In this document: piece by piece, positions 42,881 to 54,959 of the stretch | How the letters are laid out: every line of letters starts with the position of its first letter | How positions within the stretch are numbered: the stretch's first letter is position 1 | Made by a program: the position numbers and the translations under genes | Origin: Lotus japonicus | Lineage: Eukaryota > Streptophyta > Magnoliopsida > Fabales > Fabaceae | Direction of reading: 5' to 3' | NCBI RefSeq assembly: GCF_012489685.1 | Contig: NC_080045.1 | Span: 49,001,096 to 49,065,095 of the forward strand | DNA: 64,000 bases | Notes under the pieces: generated by a model | What the model saw: the letters and a program-made list of their open reading frames with translations, nothing else | Told to the model about the DNA's origin: nothing | Databases searched by the model: none

Positions 42881-45398
42881 ATGTTCACAACAATTACTGC
42901 TTTGGAGCTTGCTTAAAATATGATTGGCCTAAAATAATCATTTTATGTTTCCCTTCCTCTTCATTTTTGCTAAGAAAAGTCCCTCTCAAGTCACAATAAA
43001 AGTGAGTGAAATTCATCAATTTTAGACTGCCTTTCATTTGCTCTTTTTGTTTCAGGGGATTTGACAGCTTATGGTAATTGATTGGAATAATTGCTCTCTC
43101 GGACTATTACTAAAAGAGAAAGGTACCATGCTCTAGCTCTTTCTGTCTGGCATCTTTTACTATATATTAATCACTAATTATCTTACCTGATATATAATGT
43201 TAACAGCGCGTCCTCTTTCAATTCTTAATTTGTTTAATAACTTCTTTTGTTCAATCCATGGAGTATGTAGACGTGTTCCCTTGCTATGTTGAATATGTAT
43301 TTATATAGTGACATGCCAATCTATTGATTTATTTCAAAAACTGTCCATAGAGGTGGATGCTGAGTTAGTTTCTTTATTGCAAGAAATCAGGATTAGAATG
43401 TGCTAGCAGCAGGTTACCTATTTAATCAGGATTTAGAGATTCTATATTTTCTGTTTTCTTCAAAATAGCTGAATTTTTTACATATGCCTAAGTTTTGGCT
43501 TCTTTACACTATTCGTTGATATTCTGTGGTGATTTTTCAGCAAAAGTATATTCTGATTGGTTTTAAATAATCATTTTATGTTTCCCTTTCTCTTCATTTT
43601 AGATCAAATATGTAAGCGGCTCATATGATTCTGGGAATGTCTTCCTCTTATTGAATAAAGAGATTTCAGAGCATGAATATTTGAAAATAGTATAAAGTTC
43701 ATCGCTGAGACTTTTCTATTGGTAACTTTGGTAACTCTTGCTTTTAAGTTTTGGTAAATTTTCCCACACTTCATATTTTCAAAATTGGATTTGTGAATAT
43801 TGTTGGATTTGTCACTTATTACAGATTTCAAATTTATTTATAAATCCCGATAAATGCAGTATTTTATATGCTTTGTGTTGTACCCTTTTAAGTTTTTGTG
43901 TAAATGATGGGTTGCTTGATCCAAATCTAGTGCCAAAAGATGTCAAACTAGAAATTCTATCGAATTATATTTTTATGTCTTTAAAACCTTTTGTTTGTGC
44001 TACATCTTTTTATGCTATATGTTTTTGGTTTTTCTTGCACGGATAAAACTAAGGTTATAAAAATAGTAATTACTAATCTGGTGTGAATATTTGATTCAAG
44101 CTTTGATTGAGATTTAAGGCTTTGTTTTATAACAGCTTTTGAGAAATGATTTAATTGAGGTCATGCCCTGTGAAATGTGATATTTTACTTTTTTCAAATA
44201 TCAAACTCTAGGTTTGCTTTTGGGTGATATTTAAGCTTAACTAACCACCTTATTTCAAACTCTAGGAGGTATGGCTCAATCTTTGCAGCATTGGGGAAAA
44301 TTGGTCTGACAATAAGTGTTTAGTGGATTTTTCACCCAAGAGGAAGCTTTGCCAGTTTTCAAGATTGACCAAGGGAGCTTCTTTAAACGGTCTTGAAGGT
44401 CTCCTCCTTGAGCCACCAAGAGAGGCTCTTAACAATTCAAACAAGAACTTGAAGATCAAGTACCTGCAGGTACTACTGAGCGCGACATGCATATGTTGGC
44501 TTAAAAGGGCTCTTACCATAAGAGTAGTTGAGATAAACATGACTCATTTCTTTTAGATATGGCCAAGAACTTAGGATTGAGCAAGCATATATGAATATTA
44601 CAATTTGAGATTTGTAGGACGAGATGTTTGAAGGTTCTATATTTTATTATATTGTTACCTGAAATCACATTAGAAGGTTTGACTTGCGTTGGGTTTCACT
44701 CGAAGTAAAGCATAGAAAAAAGAATGTCAGGTAAGCATACAGAGTAAAATGCTAGATACGAAGAGCATACTCTATGTTGTTGAATTTCGTAGTTCTTGGA
44801 CATGGTGTTGGAAGGAGTAAACGTCTTCCACGAAGGGATATTTTATATGAAAATGATTGTGTTAAAATTAATAGAAAAAAAATTAATATAATTAATTTTA
44901 GTATTTTTAAAAAAATTTAAGAGGGTATATTTATATATGTATATAACTATAATAGTTTGATAGTTAAAATAGTATGAGGAATAAAAAATATGAATACATA
45001 TGTACTATAGATTTATAACCTAAATTTATTAGTGCTAACATATTCGAGTTATGAGATCTCACGGGAAGGAACATTTTACATGATAAATGAAAAATGTGTA
45101 CACATAGTTAAAAAAAACATTTTTATATAACTTAAGTGTATTTTTAATAATGTAAACAATAATTATATATTTATGTATTGTTACATATCTAAAACACAAA
45201 AGCAATAAGCCTTTATGCAACACAAGTATACATCTTCGCAACCAAAATTCAGCTTTTTATTTATTGTAAAACATGTCAAACAAAGCATCAAAGGTTGTTG
45301 GCATCACTTCCTTGTGGATAAACTGGGGATCATGGCTTACATGAGCACAGAGCACACCAAAGTGGATTGGACACCACATTTGTCACTCAAAACCTTAA

Positions 45399-45552
45399 GG
45401 CAAACAAAATTTAGTTATACCTCATATATGCAAAACTTAAATATTTTGGCCTAATAACTTTTGTATTAGGCCTAATATTTTGGCAAACAAAATTTAGTTA
45501 TACCTCATATATGCAAAACTTAAATATTTTGGCCTAATAACTTTTGTATTTT
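45399..45552 (+). repeat. short direct duplication, 83-bp spacing
   Basis: GGCAAACAAAATTTAGTTAT to CTAATAACTTTTGTATT occurs twice, at 45399 and 45482, without visible change. It lies near the 3' end of the Helitron. Confidence 0.88.
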
Positions 45553-45729
45553 TCAAAATCTTTATATTAGTCTATTCAGTGTATGCTTACAAAATACTAG
45601 AATTGAGTGTCTAAATTTGTGTTTTTTAAATATCTGCATCTTTATTATGTTTGTTCTTACATTATTAGCATTTTAAATATTTTATAATTTAAAATATTAA
45701 TCGATGTATTAAATACAATAGACAAATTT

Positions 45730-45746
45730 CCCGTGCAACGCGCGGG
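45730..45746 (+). other. Helitron 3' hairpin
   Basis: CCCGTGCAACGCGCGGG can form a 7-bp stem (one G-T pair) with an AAC loop, 13 bases before the CTAG end. This is the subterminal hairpin thought to mark the end of Helitron transfer. Confidence 0.88.
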
Positions 45747-45842
45747 TAAAAAACACTAGTATTAAGGCAAATTAGTAAGATATAAATTATCCTAAAAACA
45801 AAATTTAGAGACTGATATGTTTCATTTTTTTCTGCTTAAATA

Positions 45843-45955
45843 TTTTTTTTACATCGAAAAGATAAATTGCACCATCTAGGGTTTGATTCCTGAACCTCCC
45901 TCACCCCAACTCATATGTTCCCTCTAGCTCTAACCACTTGAGCTATCATTCGGGG
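45843..45955 (-). mobile_element. tRNA-derived SINE, same family as 17364-17475
   Basis: On the minus strand it reads CCCCGAATGATAGCTCAAG (box A region), then GGAATCAAACCCTAG (box B region), TTTATCTTTTCGATGT and poly-A. It is the best preserved of the three copies. No certain TSD was found. Confidence 0.82.
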
Positions 45956-46122
45956 TATAAAACTTAATTTTAAGTCTTAATTATCAATATTCAATATAAA
46001 ATAAAAGGATAAAAATTAGATATCATTTTTTACGATTGTTCACACTGCAGCCACTCACTTTCTTAATATTTGATTAATTTTTTAATTTGCTAACTTCCAT
46101 CAACTTTCTACGTATTTCTTGA

Positions 46123-46230
46123 TACATCGGAAAGATATACTACACTCTCTAAAAATTGATTTTTAGACATTTACCTTCTCAACCCGTATGTTTCCAAACT
46201 CTGACCACTTGAGATATCTTTCTATTCTAC
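46123..46230 (-). mobile_element. decayed SINE of the same family
   Basis: The minus strand has GATATCTCAAGTGGTCAGAG, an ACATACGGGTTGAGAAGG part and the end GATGTATC. It is shortened and diverged. Confidence 0.65.
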
Positions 46231-46511
46231 ATATACGATGCTATAATTGGAGATCAGTACATACATAAAATTGTATATAAGTTTTGTCTTAAAATAAATT
46301 ACACAAGTAAGACATTTTATATATTTACTTTATTTTCTCATTTTTTCATATTCAAGTTAATACATTGGGTATATTCTGTTATTGGCACTACAATCATATA
46401 TACTGACACATTCAGATAGATCTCTTCCAATGCATACTCCGACACCCAAGGATACGAAACACAGAGTTTGACAATCCTTAACGATGCAATGATTTGGATT
46501 TAGCATTTTCA

Positions 46512-46990
46512 CACATATTGTTGATTCTTGACTTGTCCTTGTTTATCGTTTTTTAGTTCATGTTTGAATTAAAACAAAAGAAAATATGGTGATCAATTTC
46601 AATTATATATGTTAGTTTAATTTAGTTTGCCTTTTGTTATTACCTCACGTTTTCTTTTATTTCATTTAGATTTATGTCACATATCAATTTCTTCATTTTT
46701 AATTATTCACGAATAACCAAATTAATTCTAAATATTTATTTTTATGTTTTACTATCGTTTAAATCTTCATTCATTTTCTTTAAAAGTCGTAAAATGCATT
46801 AAAATATGACACCATGGCGTAAAATGCACAAAATACATTTTTTTTAAAAGCCGTAAAATGCATTAAAATATGACACCATGGCGTAAAATACATTTTTTTT
46901 ATAAGCCGTAAAATGCATTAAAAGAGAGTATAAGGGGTATTCCAACTCTTAATACAATAAAGAGATTAATAGAAGAAACAGAAGAACAGA
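46512..46990 (+). repeat. segmental direct repeat, copy A
   Basis: ATTCTTGACTTGTCCTTG through AGAACAGAAGCAGCTTCTCAA is repeated at 49538-49822 plus 51036-51130 (copy B). Within copy A, a 55-65-bp unit (GTAAAATGCATTAAAATATG, then ACACCATGGCGTAAAAT) is repeated three times (46785-46925), while copy B has one. The pair may be the ends of an older element holding the MULE-type element. Confidence 0.75.
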
Positions 46991-47176
46991 AGCAGCTTCT
47001 CAATAGCAAAGGGGCAGGCACGGATCCACGTATAACACCATGGCGTCAAATGCCCCCACCAACTATTTTCAAAATACTATTAGAGAAGTATAAGGGTACT
47101 ATATTAGACTCATATTTTACCTCCACCGTAGTACAAGTATAGTATTATGCCCCCACCTAATACAAAATTAATATTA

Positions 47177-48832
47177 GGGTTAATCGTCTACTTGGCCCCT
47201 GTCTTTGTCTTGCCGTCTGAAATTAGTCTCTCCCCGGAAAATTTACAAATTTGGGTCCTCTCGTTTGCAATAAGTCTCGAGCAGGTCCTCGTCGGAGCCC
47301 GAAGCTCCGGCGAGTGATGAATAAGCATGCTGACTGGATAAATGAGGCTGACGTGTCAAGGAAAAGAAAAATAAAAAATAAAATAAAAATACAAATCAGT
47401 TTTGATTAAATTAACAAAACTAATCCTAACTTTCAAATAAATAAAAAACTGATTCTAATGTAATTAATAAAAACAATTAACAAACTAACTCAGTTTAAAA
47501 AAAAAAAACAAACTAATCCTAAACCCTAAAATAAGGGAAACAAATTTTCCCAATCTTCTCCATCCTAACAAGCCGCCCACCACTTCTTCAGCCCACCACC
47601 GCCGCTGCTTCTCCTTTCTTCTCCACCCCACCACTTCTTCACCCCACCATCGCCACTTGTTCACCTTTCCCCCTTGATGCTAGTGTGGTTGGTGGTATGA
47701 AAGTGAAGAAAATGGTGAACTTGAAAAAGATGAGAAGAAAAACACCCAGAAACACATAAGAAAAGAACGTGAAAAACCAAGATCTGTGAAAAGCAAGAAC
47801 GTGAAAAGCAAAAAACCCAAATCAGAGGACGTGAAAAGCAACAAACTCAAATCGACCAGAAAACCAAGAACGTGAAAAGCAACAAACCCAAATCGACCAG
47901 AAAACGAAGATCAAGGCCACCGCGGAGAAGACGCTGGATCAGAGGACGAGCTTCGCCGGCGAGGCGTGCCACCGGGCGCTTCTGGGTTCGTTAGGTTTCG
48001 ATGCAGATTCACGCTTCTGGGTTCGTTCTTTCACCTTCAACCCAATTCATGTGTCAGAGTTTGGGATTAGGGTTTCTCTCTCTGAAATTACTGCAAAACA
48101 GTGGAGTTCTTCTCCCAGTTTGGTTCTGATTCTCCCTAAAGTTGTATCCCTTTCTCTTTATTGCTCTGGTTCACGTGTTTCTTCCTCTCCTGCAATTGAG
48201 CAGCTTCGCCGTTAGTGTGGTGAGACTTGGATTGAGAAACATGTTTGGTTTTGGTTGCTGGGTATGGGTGGTGTTGCTGGGTTTGGTCTTGCTTGCTGGG
48301 TGAAGGAGCTGGAACAGGAAGAAGAAGTTGAAGTCGAAGAGGTGATGAGGAAGAAGAAGCTGGAACAGTTCTGATTTAGGGATTTGAAGGTTTATTTTGA
48401 TTTGGGGTATTAATTTGTTGGGTTAATTTGTTTTAATTTGAGCTTTGAAAAATGGGATGAAGATGATGGGATGGAGAAGATGAAGATCTTTGTGAGTTGA
48501 TGAAGATGATTATAAAGGAGATGAAAATGTTTTGATTTTCTGGGTTTAACTTTACTATGATTGTTTTTTGGGAGAATTAATTTTTTAATTGTTTTTAATT
48601 TTGTTAAGTAAATTAAATTTTATGATGTGTAATTTATTTTTATTTTTTAAATCCACGTAAGCATTTTTAAACTAGTCAGCAAGCCAAATCACCTCTCGCC
48701 GGAGCTCCGGACTCCGGCGAGGACTTGCTTCATACAAATTGCAAACGAGAGGACCCAGATTTGCAAATTTTCCGGGGAGGGACTAATTTCAGACGACGAG
48801 ACAAAGACAGGGGCCTAGTAGACGATTAACCC
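47177..48832. mobile_element. MULE-type element, 1.66 kb, with 140-bp terminal inverted repeats
   Basis: Both ends start GGGTTAATCGTCTACT and match for about 140 bp, ending in CTCCGGCGAG. The TSD is a perfect 9 bp, TTAATATTA (47168-47176, 48833-48841). The interior (47560-48500) is much richer in G and C than its surroundings, with GTGAAAAGCAA-type short repeats (47760-47890) and gene-like stretches such as a GCTGGGT-rich part near 48240-48320. No transposase. It could be a Pack-MULE with captured host DNA. Confidence 0.9.
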
Positions 48833-48841
48833 TTAATATTA

Positions 48842-49537
48842 TATTATGCCCCACATTTCACTTGTATCTTGTTCCTTTGTGCAACTCATTGATTATATAA
48901 TTTTTAACTATAGAATATATGAGTAGTGTGTGACACAGGTATGTAGAAATAAAAAAGAAAATTAATAGTTATAAAAATCTGGCTACTAGTACAAATGTAC
49001 AATTCATGCCATGAGTAATGGATAATGGATAATTTTATTATGAATAATGTTTAATTTACAAATCTGTTATACCTCCCTCCACCTTAAAGAAATAGGAATA
49101 GATAAAAGAGAAATGAGTGATATGATCTGTGATGTGATAGAAAATGTAAAAAGAGATAGAAAGAAAAATGTGTAGAAATGAGATAGAAAAAAGTATGGGG
49201 TGTGAATGATTCATTACTTTTTTATTATTAAGGAATGCTAGTAACCCTTACATTAGCGCATCTTTTTTCAATACTCTTTTATTTATTTGTTGAGACTAAT
49301 ATAGGTTTAACAAAATTGGAAGTATGACCCATAATTTTAATAGATCCATATAAATTGTAGTTAATAAATAACAAAGTTTTAAGAATTGAGTGTTGATATA
49401 TTTCGAAAATTTTAAAATATGAACATTTACGCTGTATGTATATCATAATTTTCAATAGTAATATCACTTTTAATGCTATATATTTATATGTATATATATG
49501 TTGCACCCACAACTTAAAATTCCTGGATCCATTATTC
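48842..49537. other. AT-rich spacer between the MULE-type element and copy B
   Basis: Non-coding DNA with a purine-rich part (49090-49200, AAAAGAGAAATG-type). No gene or terminus was recognised. Confidence 0.5.
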
Positions 49538-51130
49538 TTGACTTGTCCTTGTTTATTGTTTTTTAGTTCATGTTTGAATTAAAACGAAACAAAATATGGT
49601 GATTAATTTCAATTATATATGTTAGTTTAATTTAGTTTGCCTTTTATTTTTGTTGTTACCTCACGTTTTCTTTTATTTCATTTAGATTCATGTCACATAT
49701 CAATTTCTTCATTTTTAATTATTCACGAATAACCAAATTAATTCTAAATATTTATTTTTATGTTTTACTATTGTTTAAATCTTCATTCATTTTCTTTAAA
49801 AGCCGTAAAATGCATTAAAATACGAAGGTATGAAAAACACTAGAAAAGGGGGGGGGGGGTTGAATAGAGTTTTTAGCTTTTTGAAATTTCCCTCCAAGAT
49901 TAAGGATAATCTTTTCGGACTAAAGATCACATAGTGCAAGAGATAAGGGAAAGAGAAAAGCACATAATGATTTTATCCTGGTTCACTTGATAAATCACTC
50001 AAGCTAATCCAGTCCACCCATTAAGGTGATTTCTTCCTTCTTAGAATGAAGACAATTCACTATTCGATGATTGTTATAACTGCACTAGCAACCTTGCTCA
50101 GTGACTAACAATACAATGAACTAGCAGCACTAAGACAACCTTGCCTTTGTCTTCTCAAGAATACTGACCTCACCGGTCTCTCAAGGAACTACAAACAAAG
50201 TTTGTGAAAGAGTTGGGTTTACAAAGAGATGCTTCTAAACAAGCAGACGTAAACACAATAAGAACAATGAAGAAATATTGCTAAGGTATTTGCTTGAAGT
50301 TTTTCGCTTGTATTGCTCAATAGTTTCTTAGCTGATTTCTTCTATCTTCAGCCTTTAAATACTCCAAGGTTTAGAGTGTGTATCCGTTGGATGAATCTGT
50401 CAGTTGGAGGGCAGTTCTGAAATTTCCAAAGCCTGCTATGGCTGAGCATCGTAGGTAAGGCGGTCAGAAAGGTACATCTGCTTTTGTACGAATGACAATG
50501 GCGTGCCTTAGCCTAGTTGACTCTTGATCTTGGGAGACGCTTCGTATTGAAACTTGTGAAGCTTACGCGATCAGAGTCAGAGCGAAGCTTGGATCTTCAG
50601 ATCATTAGAACTTCTACTTCTGGGCCGTTCAACAAAACATCTGGTCTTCAAAATGTGAAGTGCTTATGATCTTGAGAGCCAGCTTGTTCTTGGACGTCAG
50701 AGCTTCAAACCTTCAGCTTCTGGACCGTTCATCAGAACATCTGGTCTTCAGAGTTCCAGCGCTTGATTCTTCAGAGTCCACATCAGAGCTTGAATCTTCA
50801 GATCTTCTGAAGTGTTTGCTACCGTTCAGATGAACGTAGTTAATGCAGAAGCGTAACTTAAATTACTCTTGAGTCTTTAACTTCTGATAAAAGTTGAGTC
50901 TTAAAATCAGAGTCAGAGCCTGCTTGTAACAACTTAAGAAACAAACGTTAGAGAACCATAATTGTTCATATAATAAATAAACTTGTTATCATCAAAACAT
51001 AGAATTGTACCACCTGACCAAATCTTGGTCTTACAAAATATAGTATAAAGGGCACTCCAACTCTTAATACAATAAAGAGATAAATAGAAGAAAAGTAAAG
51101 AAACAGAAGAACAGAAGCAGCTTCTCAACA
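49538..51130 (+). repeat. segmental direct repeat, copy B, split by a solo LTR
   Basis: Matches copy A at 46512-46990. The match runs up to GTAAAATGCATTAAAATA at 49822 and picks up again at TAGTATAAAGGG after 51040, so the LTR landed inside the repeat. Confidence 0.78.
49823..51035 (-). repeat. solo LTR of a Sirevirus-type element
   Basis: It is similar along its length to the LTRs at 20325 and 31266 (GAAGGT-TGAAAAACACTAGAAA start, TTATCCTGGTTCACTTGA, end TTGGTCTTACA), but clearly diverged. Length 1213 bp. The TSD is AAATA on both sides (49818-49822, 51036-51040). The first base is C in place of T. No internal region: the element was lost by LTR-LTR recombination. Confidence 0.88.
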
Positions 51131-52504
51131 GCCAAAGGGTATAGGAATAAAAAACCCAATACCCAACCCATCATAAGCAAGGCTAAACGAACCAGAGGCA
51201 ACATGAATATCCCAACTGTCACCCTCCCAATAAGATCAGACACCTCATATTGCACATGGTTCAATGAATTGACAAGGAAGCCATGCCACGGCTACATTTA
51301 CTATTCTGCATTTCTCAATGATTTTAAATTCACAATATGTTGAAAATAAAATATAACACAAAAACATATTTACCAATAATTTAGGTGTAGTGCGTAAGAG
51401 TACTATCAAATAAAAATATATATATATTCATGGTCATATGTACATGCAGGTCATAGATTGATTGCGGTTCTTGTATCGCAGTGCAAGTGGTTGTGGCCAA
51501 ACTCAACGACCACGGTTTTTTTAAATTTAAGCCACGACCAGGGCAGAACTTTAAGCCCATAGTTTAATTTACGCCACACATGCAAACAAAACTTTCACAT
51601 ATAAGTCTCCTCAACGAATTTTTAAGAAGCTTAAAACCACAATTTATTTGATACCACAACTTGGTATCTGTTGGCATAGAAATTTTATCCAGAATCTTTA
51701 AACAACTTAAACCACAAGTCTGACAATAAGGCGCGTTAATTATATACTAAACAATATTTTCAAAGGTCGTTTTAGAGAAAACTGCAATTTTACTTCCATA
51801 GTTCACACTTTAACCCCTAATTATTTCACTATTCTAATCTATTGAAGTAATGTAACAGATATACATAACAATTAAAATAATTACAATCAATGCTTTTTAT
51901 ACAAGCCGATTCATTCAAAAGAGGCCCAAGGTTGGTTCAACCTATAAACAAGAGTTAGTGCTATTACAAAAATGTTTGTTTGATACAATGTGTAAAAAGA
52001 CAAAAGAAAATGAGGAAGTAAGTCCGACCTAAGGCCTTACAAAGGAGTTACCCATTGCATCGGCAAGCAACATGGGCTCATTTCCTCAAGTGTGGACGAA
52101 ACCAATACCAAATGCTCTCCTTAGCGAGCACCATGTTTGGCTAATAAATCACATGAAAGTAAGACTAAACCTTAATTACACTAATATTGTATTCATAACA
52201 TAATGAGAAAAATAATTACTACCAAAATGGCACTAGTTCAATATGACAGCTTCTAATCAATACATGCTAATGTTTTGTTCCTTCAAGTTATAATAATACA
52301 TGCCAATGTTGAAATCAACAATAAACAACATCCATAATAAATGCCATCAAATAAAATTAATGAAACTAAAATGAAAGGTGAATTACACATCACAAATACT
52401 GCTAGTATGCAACAAACTGTGATTCACCTCCTTTTAAAATTCAGATGTCAACTTAAGTTCAAAACAATCTTACAAAATAGAAAACTACTATAACTTTCAA
52501 ATAA
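51131..52504. other. AT-rich intergenic region, no gene seen
   Basis: Short non-coding ORFs only. Around 52015-52140 the DNA is less AT-rich (CCATTGCATCGGCAAGCAA), which could be an old exon or repeat piece, but no frame is convincing. Confidence 0.45.
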
Positions 52505-52582
52505 ATCAATATTCTTCTTCTCCATGTTCTCCTCCTCCTTCTCCCTTTTCTTCTTCCAAAAATCCTCATGCTCCCTATTATT
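52505..52582 (-). other. possible 3'-UTR exon of the F-box gene
   Basis: On the minus strand a TTTACAG acceptor precedes this Glu/Lys-codon-rich stretch. A matching donor (CTCCAG then GTAACATG) lies near 53119, downstream of the F-box stop at 53150. Splicing would put this in the 3' UTR. The lack of a second in-frame segment makes it uncertain. Confidence 0.3.
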
Positions 52583-53149
52583 CTGTAAATATGAAACACA
52601 ATACACACAAATTAGTAAAATAGGCAACTCAAATAATCATCATTTTAGATTAGTTAGAATATAGCAACCAAACAATGGAGAAAAATAACATCTAGAGATG
52701 AATGGCAATGGAATATTAGTGGGGCATATGTTTATCGTAATAATGCTTAGATCTTGAATAAAACTACACATATGGAAAAGATTTCCCAACTGGCCAACTA
52801 AACACATTCCCATAATCAATTATTGCACTTCTAGATTTATGATTTTAGCCTAATAATCACCTTATGAATTTATCAAAGCAACTTACTAAAATAAAAAGTC
52901 CACTTCTCCATAAAGACAAGTAAGTGTGTTAAAAAAATTTAGCCAAAATTTTCAAAGATATTCCAATATTGACACTCTACATTAGAAAAATATTTAAAAA
53001 CAAGTAGAAGATGTTTACTGCCTAGCTCACATTAACAAGATTAAATATCAGATATTTAGAGAAAGTAAGCACTCGATGAGAGAAATAAAACACTTATAAA
53101 AAATATATTACATGTTACCTGGAGAAATCTTGAGGTGGGTGTACTGGTT

Positions 53150-54001
53150 TTACATTAGTGAGGAAGAATGAAGCTCAACGGTCATCCCTCCTTGTCCATG
53201 TAATGTCCTAAACGGAGAACTGTTCATAGTGAAGGAGCTTAATTTAGGCGTGCATATCACATACTTGTATCTAGGAATTGGCACTGCGGTAATGTAAGTT
53301 GGGGGAGTATCATCAATGATGGTTAAATCAGTAAGGGTTGCATTTGTTATATCAAGGACTCCCAACTCCTGTGGGGAAAGAGAGCTAGGATAAACCAAGA
53401 CACAATCTTCAATTGATAGAATTTTTAACTTGTTACAAGTCGAAAAGGGTTTAGCATGACCATTTTCATCAGTAGAAATTCCAACCTTCTCGAGATGCAA
53501 GTTTACTAGTTCTGGAAGATCAAGATGTAGAGGGACTCTTGTTTTTTTCTTGATATCATACGGTGAAACCGAAATATGAAGTGAAGTTAAAGACTGAAAA
53601 GAAAAGATAGAATTTGGCAAACCGAAATTATACGGGACATTGATCTTCAAATGTTGGAGATCATGAAGTAGAGCATATTGGAAGAGATCATTCAAAATTT
53701 GAGGCTGTACGTAACCGTAGCGGTCAAAGTCAAGAGTGCGCAATGGTTGGATGCCACCACGGCATCTCACGAGCCCAGAGACAAATTCATAGAAAAACAA
53801 GGGATTACTGAAGTTAGAGACATGCAAAATAAGATCAGGCAGAGACTTCCATAAGTTCTGCCACCGTTTTGACAAGATGCAAGTCTTGACAACATCTTTT
53901 ATCATCATGAATGACATTATATGAAGTAGAATTTCATCGGACAAGTCACTCAGCCTGTCTCTCTTCCCCTCCAGCCTCCTGCTCCTCCTAATTGGTGCCA
54001 T
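53150..54001 (-). CDS. F-box protein with leucine-rich-type repeats
   Basis: Starts at MAPIRRSRRLEG (54001); 283 residues. The F-box is at about residues 14-58 (DRLSDLSDEILLHIMSFM, then TCILSKRWQNLWKSLPDL), the part that binds SKP1 in SCF ubiquitin ligases. Leu-rich segments follow (LQHLKINVPY, FQSLTSLHIS, LPELVNLHLEKVGI, CNKLKILSIEDC), the layout of plant F-box/LRR (FBL-type) proteins. Most relatives have about 350-450 residues with a further C-terminal part. Here the frame ends after VELHSSSLM, so this may be a short form or a truncated copy. The substrate is unknown. Nothing nearby suggests a partner. Confidence 0.88.
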   Translation of the reverse strand: MAPIRRSRRLEGKRDRLSDLSDEILLHIMSFMMIKDVVKTCILSKRWQNLWKSLPDLILHVSNFSNPLFFYEFVSGLVRCRGGIQPLRTLDFDRYGYVQPQILNDLFQYALLHDLQHLKINVPYNFGLPNSIFSFQSLTSLHISVSPYDIKKKTRVPLHLDLPELVNLHLEKVGISTDENGHAKPFSTCNKLKILSIEDCVLVYPSSLSPQELGVLDITNATLTDLTIIDDTPPTYITAVPIPRYKYVICTPKLSSFTMNSSPFRTLHGQGGMTVELHSSSLM

Positions 54002-54515
54002 TTTCACTCAATTCTCTACAAGTAAGAGAAATGGTAAACTTTTAGATAACATATACAAATCACAAACTCACTAGATTTCAGTTATTGAAGATACAAAACA
54101 TAACAAGGATAGAAGGGGGTCATAAAATTTTCAATGCAAATTCAGCTTCTTTGTAAATTTGGGTGAAAAGATCTAAGTGGGTATTTACATGTCCAATTGT
54201 TAATGAAACAACTACGAAGGAGGATTAATAAGTTTCTTCATTGAAATGTCAAAATGAAGGAAAAGAAACTAGAAGAAGGAGAGAAAATACCTTGTTTCAA
54301 CTAAGATCACCAATTCAAGACTCCAGATGGAGGCATCGAACTAGACCATTTAAAGTAGTAGATGGAGCTGGATCACAGGATGTTGCTTTCAAAGTTGCGG
54401 ATTTCTTGGATCGCTTCTTTGACATGAAGTGATCATGATGTCAGCTGAAGCCTTGCATGATGAGATAATTCAATTAACCTTGATTTTGAGTGTTAAAAGC
54501 AGCTTCGAATGCTTG

Positions 54516-54625
54516 CGTTTTTTCTGGAGATGTTTGTGAACGTTATATTTTTCAAATGGCATGGAATACATGCGTTTTTTCTGGAGATATTTTTTAATGT
54601 TTTATTTTTCAAATGACATGGAAGA
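54516..54625. repeat. two copies of a 55-bp repeat
   Basis: TGCGTTTTTTCTGGAGATGT and TGCGTTTTTTCTGGAGATAT recur about 50 bp apart, each followed by TTTTTCAAATG-CATGGAA. The rest of 54010-54950 is non-coding and AT-rich. Confidence 0.7.
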
Positions 54626-54959
54626 TAATACTTTGATCCTCGCATGTGACATGACAATGTCAAGTGAAACATTATGTCTATCACTCTCTTTATAAAGGGT
54701 CTCACATATTTAATACATATGAAGAGAGATAACTTCACATGATAACACATTGGAGACTTTTCACAGGAGATGATCTTAATGACAATTCTCATACAAAATG
54801 ACAATTTTCATTGAACATTTAATTAATGATAATTATGATTAATTATTAATCCATTTTATATTAATGATTGTATTAAATATTAGTTATAAACCTCTGATAC
54901 AGATGACTAATTATCTAAATTAATTATCAATTAGGAATATTTGCATTAATAAAAATACT

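Larger units (their letters stand above)
37685..45759 (+). mobile_element. 8.1-kb non-autonomous Helitron
   Basis: It starts TCTATCTATATATATTAG after a host A and ends ACACTAG before a host T, which is the Helitron rule. A 7-bp-stem hairpin (45730-45746) lies 13 bases before the end. No Rep/helicase (RepHel) frame is present. The interior holds two direct duplications and coding-like segments in pieces (about 38770-39110, 39360-40110, 41190-41345, 42310-42520, 44265-44475), as expected of a gene-capturing Helitron. There is no TSD, as expected. Confidence 0.8.
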
